DNA of 64,000 bases from Methanobacteriota archaeon (GCA_016214785.1 JACRNV010000059.1:17924-81923); one strand, 5' to 3'. Shown: positions 1 through 11,300, numbered from the stretch's first letter. Notes: generated from the sequence alone by a model not told the origin. Numbers and translations: made by a program.

Positions 1-1
1 C

Positions 2-325
2 CTCGCGCTGGAGGACGGCACGATGCTCCAGCTCACGAACATCAGCTCCCTGCCAGTGAGCGCGGAACTGACGGCGCAGGCGCCCCTGCCGTTCTACTGG
101 CTCATAGTTCTCGTGGCAGCGAACATAGCCCTCATCGCCATCGGCGCCTGGCAAGCTTTTAACGCAAGGAAGGATATTCGGGCGCGTGCTATACAACGCG
201 GACCTCCACATCCACAGCAAGCACTCGATGGGGACGAGCGGAGCGATGGACATGGAGACCCTGGCCAGGGAGAGCCCCAGGAAAGGAATCAGCCTCCTGG
301 GAACCGGGGACTGCCTCCACCCTGA
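2..325 (+). CDS. C-terminal part of a membrane protein (truncated by window edge)
   Basis: Open frame from window start; hydrophobic segment FYWLIVLVAANIALIAIGAW near its end. The last ~45 codons overlap the EndoQ gene out of frame, so the true C-terminus is uncertain. Confidence 0.4.
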   Translation, partial: LALEDGTMLQLTNISSLPVSAELTAQAPLPFYWLIVLVAANIALIAIGAWQAFNARKDIRARAIQRGPPHPQQALDGDERSDGHGDPGQGEPQERNQPPGNRGLPPP

Positions 326-1406
326 GTGGCTCCGGGAGATTCGAGAATCGTGCGAGGAGAGCGACGGAATCTTCTCGATGGGCAAAGTCCACTTCCTCCT
401 CCAGACCGAGGTCGAGGACAACCACCGCGTCCACCACATCATCTTCTTCCCCGAGTTCTCGAGCGTCGAGGGCTTCATAGAGGCATTGAAAGGCAGGCAC
501 TCGCCGCTGAGTTCGGACGGCAGGCCGAAGATGCACATGGGCGGGGCGGAGATAGCCCAGGCCGCGCTCGACAACGGAGCCATGATAGGGCCGTCGCACG
601 CCTTCACCCCCTGGACGGGCATGTACGCCCACCACGACTCCCTCGCATCGTGCTACGGCGACCAGGCCGGCAAAGTCCATTTCGCCGAGCTGGGTCTCAG
701 CGCCGACTCGGACTACGCGGACCGCATCCCCGAGATGCGCAGGCTCGCATTCCTCACGAATTCGGACGCGCATTCGCCGTACCCGACGAGGATTGCGCGC
801 GAGTTCAACAGGATTGAGATGAAGGCCCCGTCGTTCGCGGAGCTGAGGAAGGCCATACTGCACGAGGGCGGCAGGAAGTTCGTGCTGAACGTGGGGCTGC
901 CGCCGCAGGAGGGGAAGTACAACGAGAGCGCGTGCATCAAGTGTTTGACGCACTATGCGCTGGATCAAGCGAAGGCCCTGCGCTGGCGCTGCCGCTGCGG
1001 CGGGGTGATAAAGAAGGGCGTGCGCGACCGCGTCGAGGAGCTGTCCGATTCCAGGGAGCCGAAGCACCCGGCGCACAGGCCGCCGTACCTCCACCTCATC
1101 CCCCTCGGGGAGATAATAACGAAGGCGCTGGGCGTCGCGAACCCCAACTCCAAGGAGGTCGACGAGGCATGGTCGGCAATCGTGGGGAAGTTCGGCAGCG
1201 AGGTCGCCGCGCTCGTCGATGCGCCAATCAATGAGATTCAGCCAAAGGAGGTCGCGGAGGCCATCGCAATGTTCCGCGAGGGCAGGGTGCGCCTCATCCC
1301 GGGCGGCGGGGGGCAGTACGGGCAGGTCGTGCTCGGGGACGAGAAGATAGAGCCACCGAAGGCTCCAGCGCCGAAGGGGCAGAGAGGTTTGTTCGATTTC
1401 AGGTAG
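186..1406 (+). CDS. Endonuclease Q-like PHP-domain phosphoesterase
   Basis: GTG start; PHP motif NADLHIHSKHS, GTGDCLHPEW, NSDAHSPYP, cysteine cluster CIKCLTHY...CRCGG as in archaeal EndoQ. Confidence 0.85.
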   Translation: MLYNADLHIHSKHSMGTSGAMDMETLARESPRKGISLLGTGDCLHPEWLREIRESCEESDGIFSMGKVHFLLQTEVEDNHRVHHIIFFPEFSSVEGFIEALKGRHSPLSSDGRPKMHMGGAEIAQAALDNGAMIGPSHAFTPWTGMYAHHDSLASCYGDQAGKVHFAELGLSADSDYADRIPEMRRLAFLTNSDAHSPYPTRIAREFNRIEMKAPSFAELRKAILHEGGRKFVLNVGLPPQEGKYNESACIKCLTHYALDQAKALRWRCRCGGVIKKGVRDRVEELSDSREPKHPAHRPPYLHLIPLGEIITKALGVANPNSKEVDEAWSAIVGKFGSEVAALVDAPINEIQPKEVAEAIAMFREGRVRLIPGGGGQYGQVVLGDEKIEPPKAPAPKGQRGLFDFR

Positions 1407-1485
1407 GGGAACAGAAATCCTATAACAGGAAATGAATTTTGATTAAAGCGAATGTTTATACCGACATACAGACATAGTAGAATCC

Positions 1486-2136
1486 ATGAGTCCGTTGGCG
1501 CATGGATTGATTGCTTGGCTCATCGCTCTCCTTCTGGTCAAGAATATCAATGACAGGCGCTTGCTTGTTATTGTTGGGGTTGCCGCCGACCTCGACGGAA
1601 TTTTTATCTTCTTCGACCAAAACTCTTACTTCGCCTTGCATCATACTTTCGGACATTCGTACGTATTCGGGATTTTAATTGTTTTGATTGCGGCTCTTCT
1701 CGCAAAGGAGAAGCTGATGGTGGGCTTGGGGGCATTCCTTGCGTTCAGCGCGCACCTGTTTTGCGACGTCATTGGCTCCAATTGGAGTATCACTCCTCTG
1801 TTTCCTCTCTCAGATATGGCCATCGGGTCGACTGGGTATCTGCCTAGTGAGGTCATTTACAGCCTTATCAATCCTTTGGCATTGCTCATTCTAGTTTTAG
1901 TCGTTATAGCAGTTGGATATCGTAAGGAAATCTCACCATTTGAATTTATCTCTGCGAAGTTAGACAAGATGGCTCTAGGCGCGTTCATTTATCCGTTCAA
2001 ATACAAATGCGAGTATTGCGGGAAGTGGGCCTTTGGAGAGTGCGAGCAATGCAAAAAGAAGATATGCGCCCAACATCTGCCGTCGTTTTATAATTCAAAA
2101 TGCTCGATATGCAGTGATTCGCAACTTAGGAATTGA
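1486..2136 (+). CDS. YdjM/LexA-binding-type membrane metal-dependent hydrolase-like protein with C-terminal zinc-ribbon-like domain
   Basis: Multiple TM segments, HHTFGHS and HLFCD motifs; C-terminal CEYCGKWAFGECEQCKKKICAQH...CSIC. Confidence 0.65.
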   Translation: MSPLAHGLIAWLIALLLVKNINDRRLLVIVGVAADLDGIFIFFDQNSYFALHHTFGHSYVFGILIVLIAALLAKEKLMVGLGAFLAFSAHLFCDVIGSNWSITPLFPLSDMAIGSTGYLPSEVIYSLINPLALLILVLVVIAVGYRKEISPFEFISAKLDKMALGAFIYPFKYKCEYCGKWAFGECEQCKKKICAQHLPSFYNSKCSICSDSQLRN

Positions 2137-2249
2137 TTCTATGGGAAGCACCTTGGGGCAGCGGGGGCTGCACAGATTCGAGCAGAGCACGGTAGTTATC
2201 CATTACAGAGCAAAGCATTTAAAGCGTTAATCCTCCTCTCCCTGATGAG

Positions 2250-3014
2250 ATGGCGATGAAGCACAAACTATTACCATCCGGCGATTTGAATGCCAATGAC
2301 GGCACACTCGCTCCAGCCACTCGTCGGTCCTTGGATAAGTTCATCAAAAGATATCAATATGACATCGTTGGCTGGACAGAATTCTGCGTTACGAACGTAG
2401 AGAGCACTAAACGGATGCCGCCGGAAGATAGCCAGGGCGCTTTGGAATTTCTGCGCACTCAAGAGAGATTTAACGATTTAACTTGCGCTCCACCTGTTGA
2501 AAAGATATACAGCGACAAGGAAAGTTACATTCAATGGCACGATGAGGAATACGAGAGAGACCGCGCCTTCTACCAATGCGTTCTTCGAAGATCCAAGGAA
2601 ATCATGGTCGCATTGGGATTGAGGACAGATGTCGTTGACGAAATAAAGCTCGAAGTGGATCGCGATGCATTGAATTATTTAGACACATTAGAACAAAAGA
2701 AATCTGAAGAAATTTCGCGCATAATGACAATGCCTGAAAGCGATTGGTCTATCGTGAGGAGCGCGCGATACCCAAAGGTTCAGCTCGGGTGTTTGTTGGG
2801 CGCCGATCCCGAGGCCATTGTGGTCAACTTTGGGATTTACCTGGTGTGTGGGCTTCAAGGTGAATTCCACGGTAGCAAGTCCGCCTTCCTTTCTGCATCG
2901 GGACCAACGCTGTGGCAAATGCTGGGCGCGTCCAAGGCGGAGCTGGCGTATTTTAAAGAAAACGTTTTAAGCCCTTCGATAACGCCAACTCAACTGCCCG
3001 AAAAACAAGATTAG
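2250..3014 (+). CDS. Hypothetical protein (254 aa)
   Basis: Long ORF in an intergenic AT-richer stretch; no family recognised. Confidence 0.55.
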   Translation: MAMKHKLLPSGDLNANDGTLAPATRRSLDKFIKRYQYDIVGWTEFCVTNVESTKRMPPEDSQGALEFLRTQERFNDLTCAPPVEKIYSDKESYIQWHDEEYERDRAFYQCVLRRSKEIMVALGLRTDVVDEIKLEVDRDALNYLDTLEQKKSEEISRIMTMPESDWSIVRSARYPKVQLGCLLGADPEAIVVNFGIYLVCGLQGEFHGSKSAFLSASGPTLWQMLGASKAELAYFKENVLSPSITPTQLPEKQD

Positions 3015-3135
3015 CAGATCAACTACCCGAATCGAAGGATTGCTCTTCGAACTCATAAGAGCAAAAGGCAGGGAGATCCGGATGATTTTTTTTAAAAACA
3101 TTAAACTTATAAGGTTACAGATACATTGATGATAC

Positions 3136-3663
3136 GTGACTGAACAGAATAACGGTCGCACGGAAAAGGTTAAAATGACTTTGCCCAAGGGACTTTGGGC
3201 AATACTTCTCCTATATGGCTTGCCACTCATTCTTGCTGCGTACATAATTTTTGATTTTTATACGAGGACGATCAGTGCTGATTATCAACCTGCAATCGAT
3301 TATACCAGAGCCGTTTTACTATCCTCGATTCCGTTGGTTCCAGGAATAATATTGACATGCTGCGGCGTATTGATCTATAGGATGGAGCGTAAGAAATCGA
3401 TACAGCTACGACCGATGCCGGAGTATAAATTGCTTGGACCGCTGTCAATGGTGTTGGCATTTCTCGCGGTTGGCCCTTATTTTTTATTCATTCAAGAATG
3501 GATATTTCCATTCGCTTTTTGTTCTTCGATGGCGATGATAACAGGAGTTTTGTCATACAGTTATGATAGAGATAAAACTGGGGTCTTGGGTGCGATTTGG
3601 GGAGGTTTTGAATTTATTACCTTATTGTATTTTATTTATTTATCTTATCAGTTGTCTGGTTAA
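3136..3663 (+). CDS. Hypothetical membrane protein
   Basis: GTG start; about four or more hydrophobic segments; no family recognised. Confidence 0.55.
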   Translation: MTEQNNGRTEKVKMTLPKGLWAILLLYGLPLILAAYIIFDFYTRTISADYQPAIDYTRAVLLSSIPLVPGIILTCCGVLIYRMERKKSIQLRPMPEYKLLGPLSMVLAFLAVGPYFLFIQEWIFPFAFCSSMAMITGVLSYSYDRDKTGVLGAIWGGFEFITLLYFIYLSYQLSG

Positions 3664-3714
3664 ACGGTCGTAAGCGCCCTCAGCAACCTTTATAGTCCGG
3701 TCGCCCTTCATCCC

Positions 3715-5181
3715 ATGAGAGCCTTTATCATTGGTTGTTCGGCTCTGGGAGGGGTCTCGTTGGACGAATCTCTGGCGGACTACGCCATCGAACGCATGGG
3801 GGCGCTCGGCGCATCGTACGCCGAGGCGAGGATGGAGCTGTCTTACGTCGAATCGTACATCGTCAGGAACGGCAATCCCGACGCGGCGGACTCGAGCCAG
3901 GGCATGGGGATAGGCATGCGCGCGCTCGTCGGCGGCGCGCTATCCTTCGCATCCGTGGACACGCTCACGAAGCCCAGGGTCAAGGAGCAGGCCGAGCGCT
4001 GCGTGCGCCTGGCAAAGGCTGCGGCGAAGCGGGCGAAGAAGAAGATCAGGCTCTGCGACGAGAAGGCCCATGTGGAGAAGTACTCGGTCTTCCAGAAGGA
4101 GCGGATAGCCGACGTCCCGCAGGAGGAGAAGATGGGGCTCCTCTTCGACATCGAGAAGGCCGTTCCAAAGGATATGGTAGTCCCGGGCAGGTACTTCTTC
4201 CTCCAGCTCTCTCAGAGCAACAAGTACGTGGCCAACTCCGACGGCTCGAAGATACACTCCGAGATTCCGCGCGTATTCGCGATGTGCGTGCCCACGGTGG
4301 TAGCGTACGACCGCAGCGCGCAGGCCATCCTCTACTACGCCGCATCAGCCGGCTGGGAGTGGATGAAGAACGAGGACGTACCAAATAAATTCGCCAGCGA
4401 GGTCAGGATGCTCCACAGGAGCCTCACGGAGGGGAAGTCCCCGCCGAAAGGGAACGTCGACCTCATCGTCGGCCCGGAGGTCGCGGGCATAGCCGCGCAC
4501 GAGAGCTGCGGGCACCCGTACGAGGCGGACCGCATACTCGGGAGGGAGGCGGCGCAGGCGGGCGAGTCGTTCGTCAAGCCCGACATGATTGGCGAGAGGA
4601 TAGGGAGCAAGGTCCCGACGATAATCGAGGACCCGACCCTTCCGAACAGCTACGGCTTCTACCTATACGATGACGAGGGCGTGAAGGCCGGCCCGCGCAT
4701 CCTGATGAAGGACGGGGTCGTCAACGGCTTCCTGCACAACAGGGAGACGGCGGCCAAATTCAAGCTCGCGCGCAGCAACGGCTCGGCGCGCAGCGCGGCC
4801 TACAACCGCGAGCCCATCGTCAGGATGGCCAATACCTACGTTAAGCCCGGCGACATGAAGTTCGAGGAGCTTCTCGAGGGCGTCAAGCTCGGAGTCTACA
4901 TCAAGTCCTTCAACGAGTGGAACATCGACGACACGAGGTACAACCAGAAGTACGTCGGCCGCGAGGCGTACCTCATAGAGAACGGCGAGGTCAAGGGGCC
5001 GGTGGGCGCTCCCATCATCGAGATAACCACTCCAGGTTTCTGGTCCGCCGTCGACGCGGTCGGGAACGACATGACGTTCGCAATCGGCACCTGCGGCAAG
5101 GGTGAGCCCGCGCAGGGCGTACCGGTGGGGATGGGCGGCCCGCACATGCGCCTCAGGGGCGTCAGGCTTGGGGGTGGATGA
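3715..5181 (+). CDS. tldD: TldD family metalloprotease
   Basis: EVAGIAAHESCGHPYEADRILG (HExxxH-like), GAPIIEITTPGFWSAVDAVG, CGKGEPAQGVPVGMGGPHMRL. Start may be downstream of 3715. Confidence 0.9.
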   Translation: MRAFIIGCSALGGVSLDESLADYAIERMGALGASYAEARMELSYVESYIVRNGNPDAADSSQGMGIGMRALVGGALSFASVDTLTKPRVKEQAERCVRLAKAAAKRAKKKIRLCDEKAHVEKYSVFQKERIADVPQEEKMGLLFDIEKAVPKDMVVPGRYFFLQLSQSNKYVANSDGSKIHSEIPRVFAMCVPTVVAYDRSAQAILYYAASAGWEWMKNEDVPNKFASEVRMLHRSLTEGKSPPKGNVDLIVGPEVAGIAAHESCGHPYEADRILGREAAQAGESFVKPDMIGERIGSKVPTIIEDPTLPNSYGFYLYDDEGVKAGPRILMKDGVVNGFLHNRETAAKFKLARSNGSARSAAYNREPIVRMANTYVKPGDMKFEELLEGVKLGVYIKSFNEWNIDDTRYNQKYVGREAYLIENGEVKGPVGAPIIEITTPGFWSAVDAVGNDMTFAIGTCGKGEPAQGVPVGMGGPHMRLRGVRLGGG

Positions 5182-5182
5182 G

Positions 5183-6514
5183 ATGGCGAAGAGCGAGGAT
5201 GCCGGAATAGTCGAAGCGGCCGTGAAGAAGGCGCTGGGGGCCGGCGCCACGGACGCCATCGCAATAGTCAACCGCTCGTCCAGCAACCAGGTCAAGTTCG
5301 CCAACAGCGAGATTGCCACGCTGCAGTCGTGGCTCGACACCTCGCTGGACATCTACATGGTCTTCGGGAAGAGGGTGCTGAGCTCGAGCATCACCGACCC
5401 CACGCGGATAGACGCAACTATAGAGCTCCTGCGCAGGAACTCGGCGCGCGCCCCCGAGAACGAGGACTACAAGGGCATCGCCGAGGGGAAGTTCAAGTAC
5501 AGGAAGAACCCGCCGGACAAGAAGATAATCGACGCCGAGGGGAAGCTCGTCGACCTGACGTGGAAGGGCATCCTCGCGGCGGAGAAGGCGGGCGCCGACC
5601 GGACCGCCGGCACCCTACATCGGTATCATACCTGGAGCACGATGCGCTCGTCGCGCGGGCCGTCCTTCGAGGAGGAGGGCGCGTCCGTCGCATTCTCTAT
5701 AAGGGCGTTCAACAAGGATGGCGGCTCGGGACACATGTCCGGCTGCTCAACCAAACTCGCCGACTTCAACCCCGCGGAGCCGGGGAAGGAGGCCGGGGAG
5801 CTGTGCAAGCTCGTGCGCAAGCCCCAGACCGGGCCCGAGGGGAAGCTGAAGGTGCTGTTCACGCCCATGTCCGCCGCTGACATCGCCATACACGTCGTTG
5901 GCTTCGCGTCCGCGGCGAGGGTCGAATCGGGCATGTCGTTCCTGAGAGATAAGATAGGCAAGGACGTCGGCAGCCCCATGGTGAACTTGTACGACGACGG
6001 CACGCTCGAGGACGGTTTGGGAAGCAGGTGCGCCGACGACGAGGGCATACCGACGCAGAGGACTCAGGTCGTCAAGGAGGGGAGGCTCCTCAGTTACCTG
6101 CACAACACCTCGACGGGCGCCAAGTTCGGCGCGAAGTCCACGGGCAACGCCGGGCTGATGTTCCCACATCCCTGGAACTGCGTCATGGAGCCCGGGGACA
6201 TGAAGCACGACGAGTTGCTGGAGGAGATGGGGGACGGCCTCATCGTCACCAACGTCTGGTACACGCGGTTCCAGAACTACTTCACCGGCGACTATTCCAC
6301 CATCCCGAGGGACGCCATCCTGAAGGTCGAGAAGGGCGAGGTCGTCGGCGCCGTCAAGGGCATCAGGGTCACGGACAACATGGGCCGCATCCTGAAGGGG
6401 GTGTGCGGCCTCGGCAAGGAGCTGAGGCAGATTTACTGGTGGGAGATAGAGACCCCGACCTTCGTCCCGCACGTGCTCATAAAGGACGTCGGCATAACCA
6501 AATCGACGATGTAG
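5183..6514 (+). CDS. TldE/PmbA family protein
   Basis: Follows tldD directly; SYLHNTSTGAKFG, GDYSTIPRDAILKVEKGEVVGAVKGIRVTDNM. ATG at 5183 in frame with listed ORF. Confidence 0.88.
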   Translation: MAKSEDAGIVEAAVKKALGAGATDAIAIVNRSSSNQVKFANSEIATLQSWLDTSLDIYMVFGKRVLSSSITDPTRIDATIELLRRNSARAPENEDYKGIAEGKFKYRKNPPDKKIIDAEGKLVDLTWKGILAAEKAGADRTAGTLHRYHTWSTMRSSRGPSFEEEGASVAFSIRAFNKDGGSGHMSGCSTKLADFNPAEPGKEAGELCKLVRKPQTGPEGKLKVLFTPMSAADIAIHVVGFASAARVESGMSFLRDKIGKDVGSPMVNLYDDGTLEDGLGSRCADDEGIPTQRTQVVKEGRLLSYLHNTSTGAKFGAKSTGNAGLMFPHPWNCVMEPGDMKHDELLEEMGDGLIVTNVWYTRFQNYFTGDYSTIPRDAILKVEKGEVVGAVKGIRVTDNMGRILKGVCGLGKELRQIYWWEIETPTFVPHVLIKDVGITKSTM

Positions 6515-6577
6515 ACAAAAACGCTTGACGAATTGCGAATGGCCCTGGGAATTAACGACAAGGCGCTTTACGCCACT

Positions 6578-7273
6578 CTACGGCTTCGCCCTTCCCAGCT
6601 TCTTCGCCCACATGTACCTGAGGTTGCCTATGCCGTCGCGCCAGGTGTTGAGCTTGACCTCGCCCTCCCTCGGTCGATATTCTATTGGCACCTCGCGCAT
6701 CCTGAGCCCTTTTATCCTGACCTCTATTTTAATCTCCTCGGACAGGGCCATCCTGTCGCTGACGACGTCGAGCTTCGGGATTATGGAGCGCCTGAAGACC
6801 CACATGCCGCTCTGCGAGTCCTTGATATTCGTGCCGTAGAGGAGGTTCGAGGTCTTTGTGAGCACCCAGTTGCCGAACTTGTGCTTCGCGCTCATGACCC
6901 CCCTCTTCATCCGGCTGATGCGGTCGCCGGTGATGAAGTCCAGCCGGTCCTTCTCCAGCATCGCAAGGAATTTCGGGATGTCCTCGGCCGGGTACGTGCA
7001 GTCCGCGTCGAGCGTGGCCACGAACTCGCCGCTGGCCTTCTCGAAGCCGGTCTTGTAGGCGCGGCCGTAGCCCCTGCGCGGCTCGTCGATGACGATAGCG
7101 CCCTTGGACTTCGCGATCTCCCTCGTCCTGTCTTTCGAGTTCGTATCGACTATGAGGACCTCGTATGCAATGCCCGTGGGCTTGAGGGCCGAGTGGACGG
7201 CGTCCATGACCGCGCCTATGGCCTTCTCCTCGTTCATCGTGGGGATGACGACCGACACTTTGGGCTGAGCCAT
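6578..7273 (-). CDS. Glycosyltransferase family 2 (dolichyl-phosphate mannosyltransferase-like)
   Basis: KVSVVIPTMNEEKAIGAV, IVDTNSKDRT, ATLDADCTYPAEDIPKF. Confidence 0.88.
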   Translation of the reverse strand: MAQPKVSVVIPTMNEEKAIGAVMDAVHSALKPTGIAYEVLIVDTNSKDRTREIAKSKGAIVIDEPRRGYGRAYKTGFEKASGEFVATLDADCTYPAEDIPKFLAMLEKDRLDFITGDRISRMKRGVMSAKHKFGNWVLTKTSNLLYGTNIKDSQSGMWVFRRSIIPKLDVVSDRMALSEEIKIEVRIKGLRMREVPIEYRPREGEVKLNTWRDGIGNLRYMWAKKLGRAKP

Positions 7274-7371
7274 CGTAAGCGGAGAAAGGGGGAGGGAATA
7301 AAAGGGTTTGGATTTGGGCAGACAGGGACCTGCCCAGGGGCCATTTCATATGTGACTCAGCGCAGGCCAGC

Positions 7372-7388
7372 GGCCCCTCGAAGGGGCC
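7372..7388. terminator. Compact GC-rich hairpin between two minus-strand genes
   Basis: GGCCCCT-CGA-AGGGGCC perfect 7-bp stem just downstream of the methyltransferase stop. Confidence 0.4.
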
Positions 7389-7394
7389 AACCGG

Positions 7395-8123
7395 TCACTT
7401 TCTCTTCAGCACGTAAATGACCCAGGGGGATATCTCCATCTCGTTGACCCATTTGTAAGGCTCGCTCTTATGTCCCAGGGGCAAGGCCTTCTCGAGCAGT
7501 TCCAGCCCCGCGGCCTCGAACGACTCCAGGTAATCCGTATCGAACCAAAGGATGTCCTCGACCGGAGTCCTATCCTCGATGTCTGTCGTTATTATTCTCA
7601 CACGCTCGCCGCTCCTTGCGTGTGCGTTCTCGGGGAAATCCTTCGTGGAGAACGACGCCCACTCGCGCGTGTACATCTCGGGCGTGGAGTCAAGGAGCAC
7701 CATGCGCCCCTCTGGATTGAGCAAAGCGCCGAGCCCGGACATCAGCTTGGCGCGGTTCTCCCGGCCCGGGACGTTGTCGAAGGTGAATGCCGAAAAAACG
7801 AGGTCGAAATGCCGCTTCGCGAGCCGGCTGAAGTCCCCGTCGTGTATCAATTGGTAGTCCCCTCCCGGGTCGATTCCCCTCGCCTTGGCGATCATGTCCG
7901 CGGAGATGTCAATTCCAACGGTTTCGAAGCCCAGCCTCCTGAGAAACCTGGTGGACCTCCCTGCCCCGCACCCGAAATCGACCGCCCCCCTCCCCTTCAC
8001 ATGCTTTGATATGAGCCCGGGCAAATCGCGGTAGGCCAGATAGTACGAGTTGGGGAATTCGAGCTTCGAATATGCGTCTGCCTTGACCTTGTCCTCGTAG
8101 GCGTTCCTGAAGGGCTCGCTCAT
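7395..8123 (-). CDS. Class I SAM-dependent methyltransferase
   Basis: GAVDFGCGAGRSTRFLRRLGFETVGIDISADMI motif I/II. Confidence 0.88.
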   Translation of the reverse strand: MSEPFRNAYEDKVKADAYSKLEFPNSYYLAYRDLPGLISKHVKGRGAVDFGCGAGRSTRFLRRLGFETVGIDISADMIAKARGIDPGGDYQLIHDGDFSRLAKRHFDLVFSAFTFDNVPGRENRAKLMSGLGALLNPEGRMVLLDSTPEMYTREWASFSTKDFPENAHARSGERVRIITTDIEDRTPVEDILWFDTDYLESFEAAGLELLEKALPLGHKSEPYKWVNEMEISPWVIYVLKRK

Positions 8124-8225
8124 TCAGCGAGAGGTACGGGCGCCCCCTCGTAAAAGGTTTTTGTTACAGCCCAGTCCATCGCCCGTCTTTTACTATATAT
8201 CTATATTTTTACACACTAGGGTTAG

Positions 8226-8236
8226 GTTTATATAGG
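8226..8236 (+). promoter_or_regulatory. Candidate TATA box of the 8315 gene
   Basis: TTTATATAGG about 80 nt upstream of the ATG in an AT-rich intergenic region. Confidence 0.45.
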
Positions 8237-8314
8237 GACGATACTCTACGACCAAATGGAAATATTGAACCTCGCTGCTTTTTTAGGTAAAAAGCAGAAG
8301 TGGAGGAGTAAGAC

Positions 8315-11300
8315 ATGAATGCAAAAACAACTAAAGCGCTAAGCATACTGGCCATAGGGCTAATGATAGTTTCCCTCGTGCCAGCGAAGACCGCTGCGGC
8401 AGCGCCGCAGGACACGTTGATACTTGGATTGCAGCAGGACTGCAAGAACCTCAATTTCTTCGACCCAAAGACAAACGATGTCTGGAAATCATATATGGTC
8501 GGCTGGAACTTCGAGACCCTGATGGCATTCACACCGGCGTTCAACCTATACCCCGTGCTGGCCACCCCCAAGGCTACAGGCGGCCTCAACGGCGCGGACG
8601 CGACGGTTGATGCATCGGGGCTGAACATAACGATTGCGATTAGGTCCGGCGTGACATTCACAGACGGCTCTACGATGAACGCGACGGACGTCGCTTTCAC
8701 GTACCAGACCCTTGGGTGGGGGCTTTACCAGACAACGGCCCTCAAACCACTCTTGAATACAACGCAGACTTACACGAGCTGGAACGGCAGCACGACCCAC
8801 GTTGGCGTAGTGGCCACCGACAGCACTCACGTCACGTTTTACTTGAACGGTAACTTCGCGATGTTCTGGTACGGGACACTGAACATACCGATCATACCGT
8901 CCCACATCTGGAAGAACCACCTCAAGCAACTGACGGCGAGCGAGCTCACCATTTTCAAGCTATCGACTGCTGAAATAGAGTTCCAGCTGGACTACTCGTT
9001 CGGCAGCAGCAGCTTCAGCTACGGGTCGGGGGAGTCCATATACCAGGCGACCATCGGGACCGGGCCGTGGATGATGAGCAAGTGGACCCCGAACTCCGAA
9101 GCCCAGATCGACGTCTACGGGAGCTACTGGGGGAAGGCCGAGAAAGTCAACTGGGCGAACAAGGACTACCCCTTCTACCCGGATTACCTGAGGCACATCC
9201 AGTTCAAGCAGTACGGAACGCTTGATGTGGCGATACTCGCGCTTCAGAAAGGGGATATCGATTATATCCCATGGAACATCGGCGCGAGCTTCTACAACTC
9301 GCTGAAGACCGACCCTAAAATTGGATTCGAGATATCGAACGACCAGGGTTACTTCTACATGGCGTTCAACATGCGGAAGGAGCCCATGGCAAACCTTTCG
9401 TTCAGGCAGGCGGTCGCGTACTGCATAGACAAAGAGTACATCGTCAACAGGCTCCTGGGCGGCTACGGAGTTAAGGGAGCCAACCCGATATCTATAACGA
9501 ACCCGACTTACCTGAACGACCAGCACCCAGACTACATCGACAACCTGAACCTCGACAAGGCAAAGGCGACGCTCGATGCGGCTGGTTACACGGACAAGAA
9601 CAGCGACGGCTGGAGGGAGAAGCCCGATGGGTCGCCTTTGAAGGTGACGATGCTGACGCCGCCGAAGGACTACGACCCGACGAGGGCCGATGCGGGCATC
9701 ATGATATCGAAGAACCTGAAGTCGATAGGCCTGAACGTCGAATCGGTGCCAACGAGCTTCGACGCGATCGTTGCGGCCGCGTACGTCTCTGTCGATTTCG
9801 ACATCTACGTCCTCGGGTGGTCGCTGGGCGCGTTCCCGGAGACCTACCTCAGGGACATCTTCCACAGCGAGAGCGACTCGAAGATAAACCCGGCAGGGCA
9901 GAACGCCATGGGTTACCACAACCCCACCGTGGACGCAAAGATCGACGCCATGTTGACGGAGATGAACACGGGTGCCAGACAGACGCTCATCAAGGAGATA
10001 TGCGGCATCTTGATGACCGAGCTGCCGTACGACGTCCTGTACTACAGGCAGAACATCGAGGCCTTCCGCAAGGTGAGCTGGGAGGGCTGGGTGTCCGCTT
10101 TCGGCAACGTCTACAACGGCTTCTCGCTGAACACCCTGCACCCGCCAGGGGCGGCGCAGGGCGCAGCAGGCGGCGGCGGAGGCGGGGCTGTGACGGGCGT
10201 GTCATACGGGACGCCGGACCACTTCTCGTTCTCCGGCAACCTGACGCTCGAGGCCGCGATGAACCTGCCGGACTACGGGCAGGCAGGCGGCTCCATGACC
10301 GGGAAGGTCCTGGTGACCGAAGTGTACCAGACCACGACGCCCGCTTTCAGGGCCGTTAGGCCGTGCGCCAATGCGACGGTGAACATCACGAGCAGCTACG
10401 GCGGATACTTCAACACGACGACGGATGCCAGTGGCGAGGCGACCTTCGTGACGACGCTACCGTACATGAAGCTCTACGATGTCTGGTTCCAGGCCACGGC
10501 GTCTAAAACAGGCAACTGGGCCAATACCAGCGGTAACGTCAAGCTCTCGTTCCCGTCCTTCTTTGCCCAGCTGACTCTCTCGACGACGAAGGGGGTCGTG
10601 GCGCCGAGCGGCGCAACGACGGTCAAGGCCAAGGTCACGAACTACCTGGGCCAGCCGATGCCCAATATCACAGTGTACATCGACCAGGCCAAGCTGTTTG
10701 GGTCCATGGACCGGTACAACAACACGACCGACGCTTCCGGGATAGCCAGCTTCATCTACACCGCGCCGAACGCGACCACGATGACCAACCAGAACCTTTA
10801 CGCGATTATAGGTGCCAACATCAGCGTTCCGAACACGGTCATACCTGAGATACAGAGCGCTAGCCTGACGATCGGCGTCGAGAACCCGGTGTACGACTGG
10901 ACGGACCTGGACATCGCCAAAGTCAACGACTACATATTGGAGGCCGTAGACGCCTCGCCAGCCCCCAACTCGACAACAATCGACGTCAAGTTGAAGGACA
11001 TCAACGGAACGGCGATAAGCGGTCAGTTAGTCTCAGTCAACATATCTGACCCGAACGTGCTGGTGCCAAACGCGACGATGCTGGCGACGAATGCCAGCGG
11101 CGGCGCGCAATTCACGATATGGACCAACCCGGCCTTCGCGGGCGCGAAGGCCGTCCTGGTCTCGTTCAACACCTCCAAGACCTTCGGCACCAAGGACAGC
11201 GTCGCGCTCTACGTCAGGAACGACCCGACCTACAACGTGCCTACCTACCACGTCAACATCATGAACCAGCCCAATGATAGGATAGACAACGTCTCGGGCC

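Noticed and set aside
8960-10141. 393-aa minus-strand ORF opposite the binding-protein domain
   Set aside because: Antisense shadow of a clear SBP domain.
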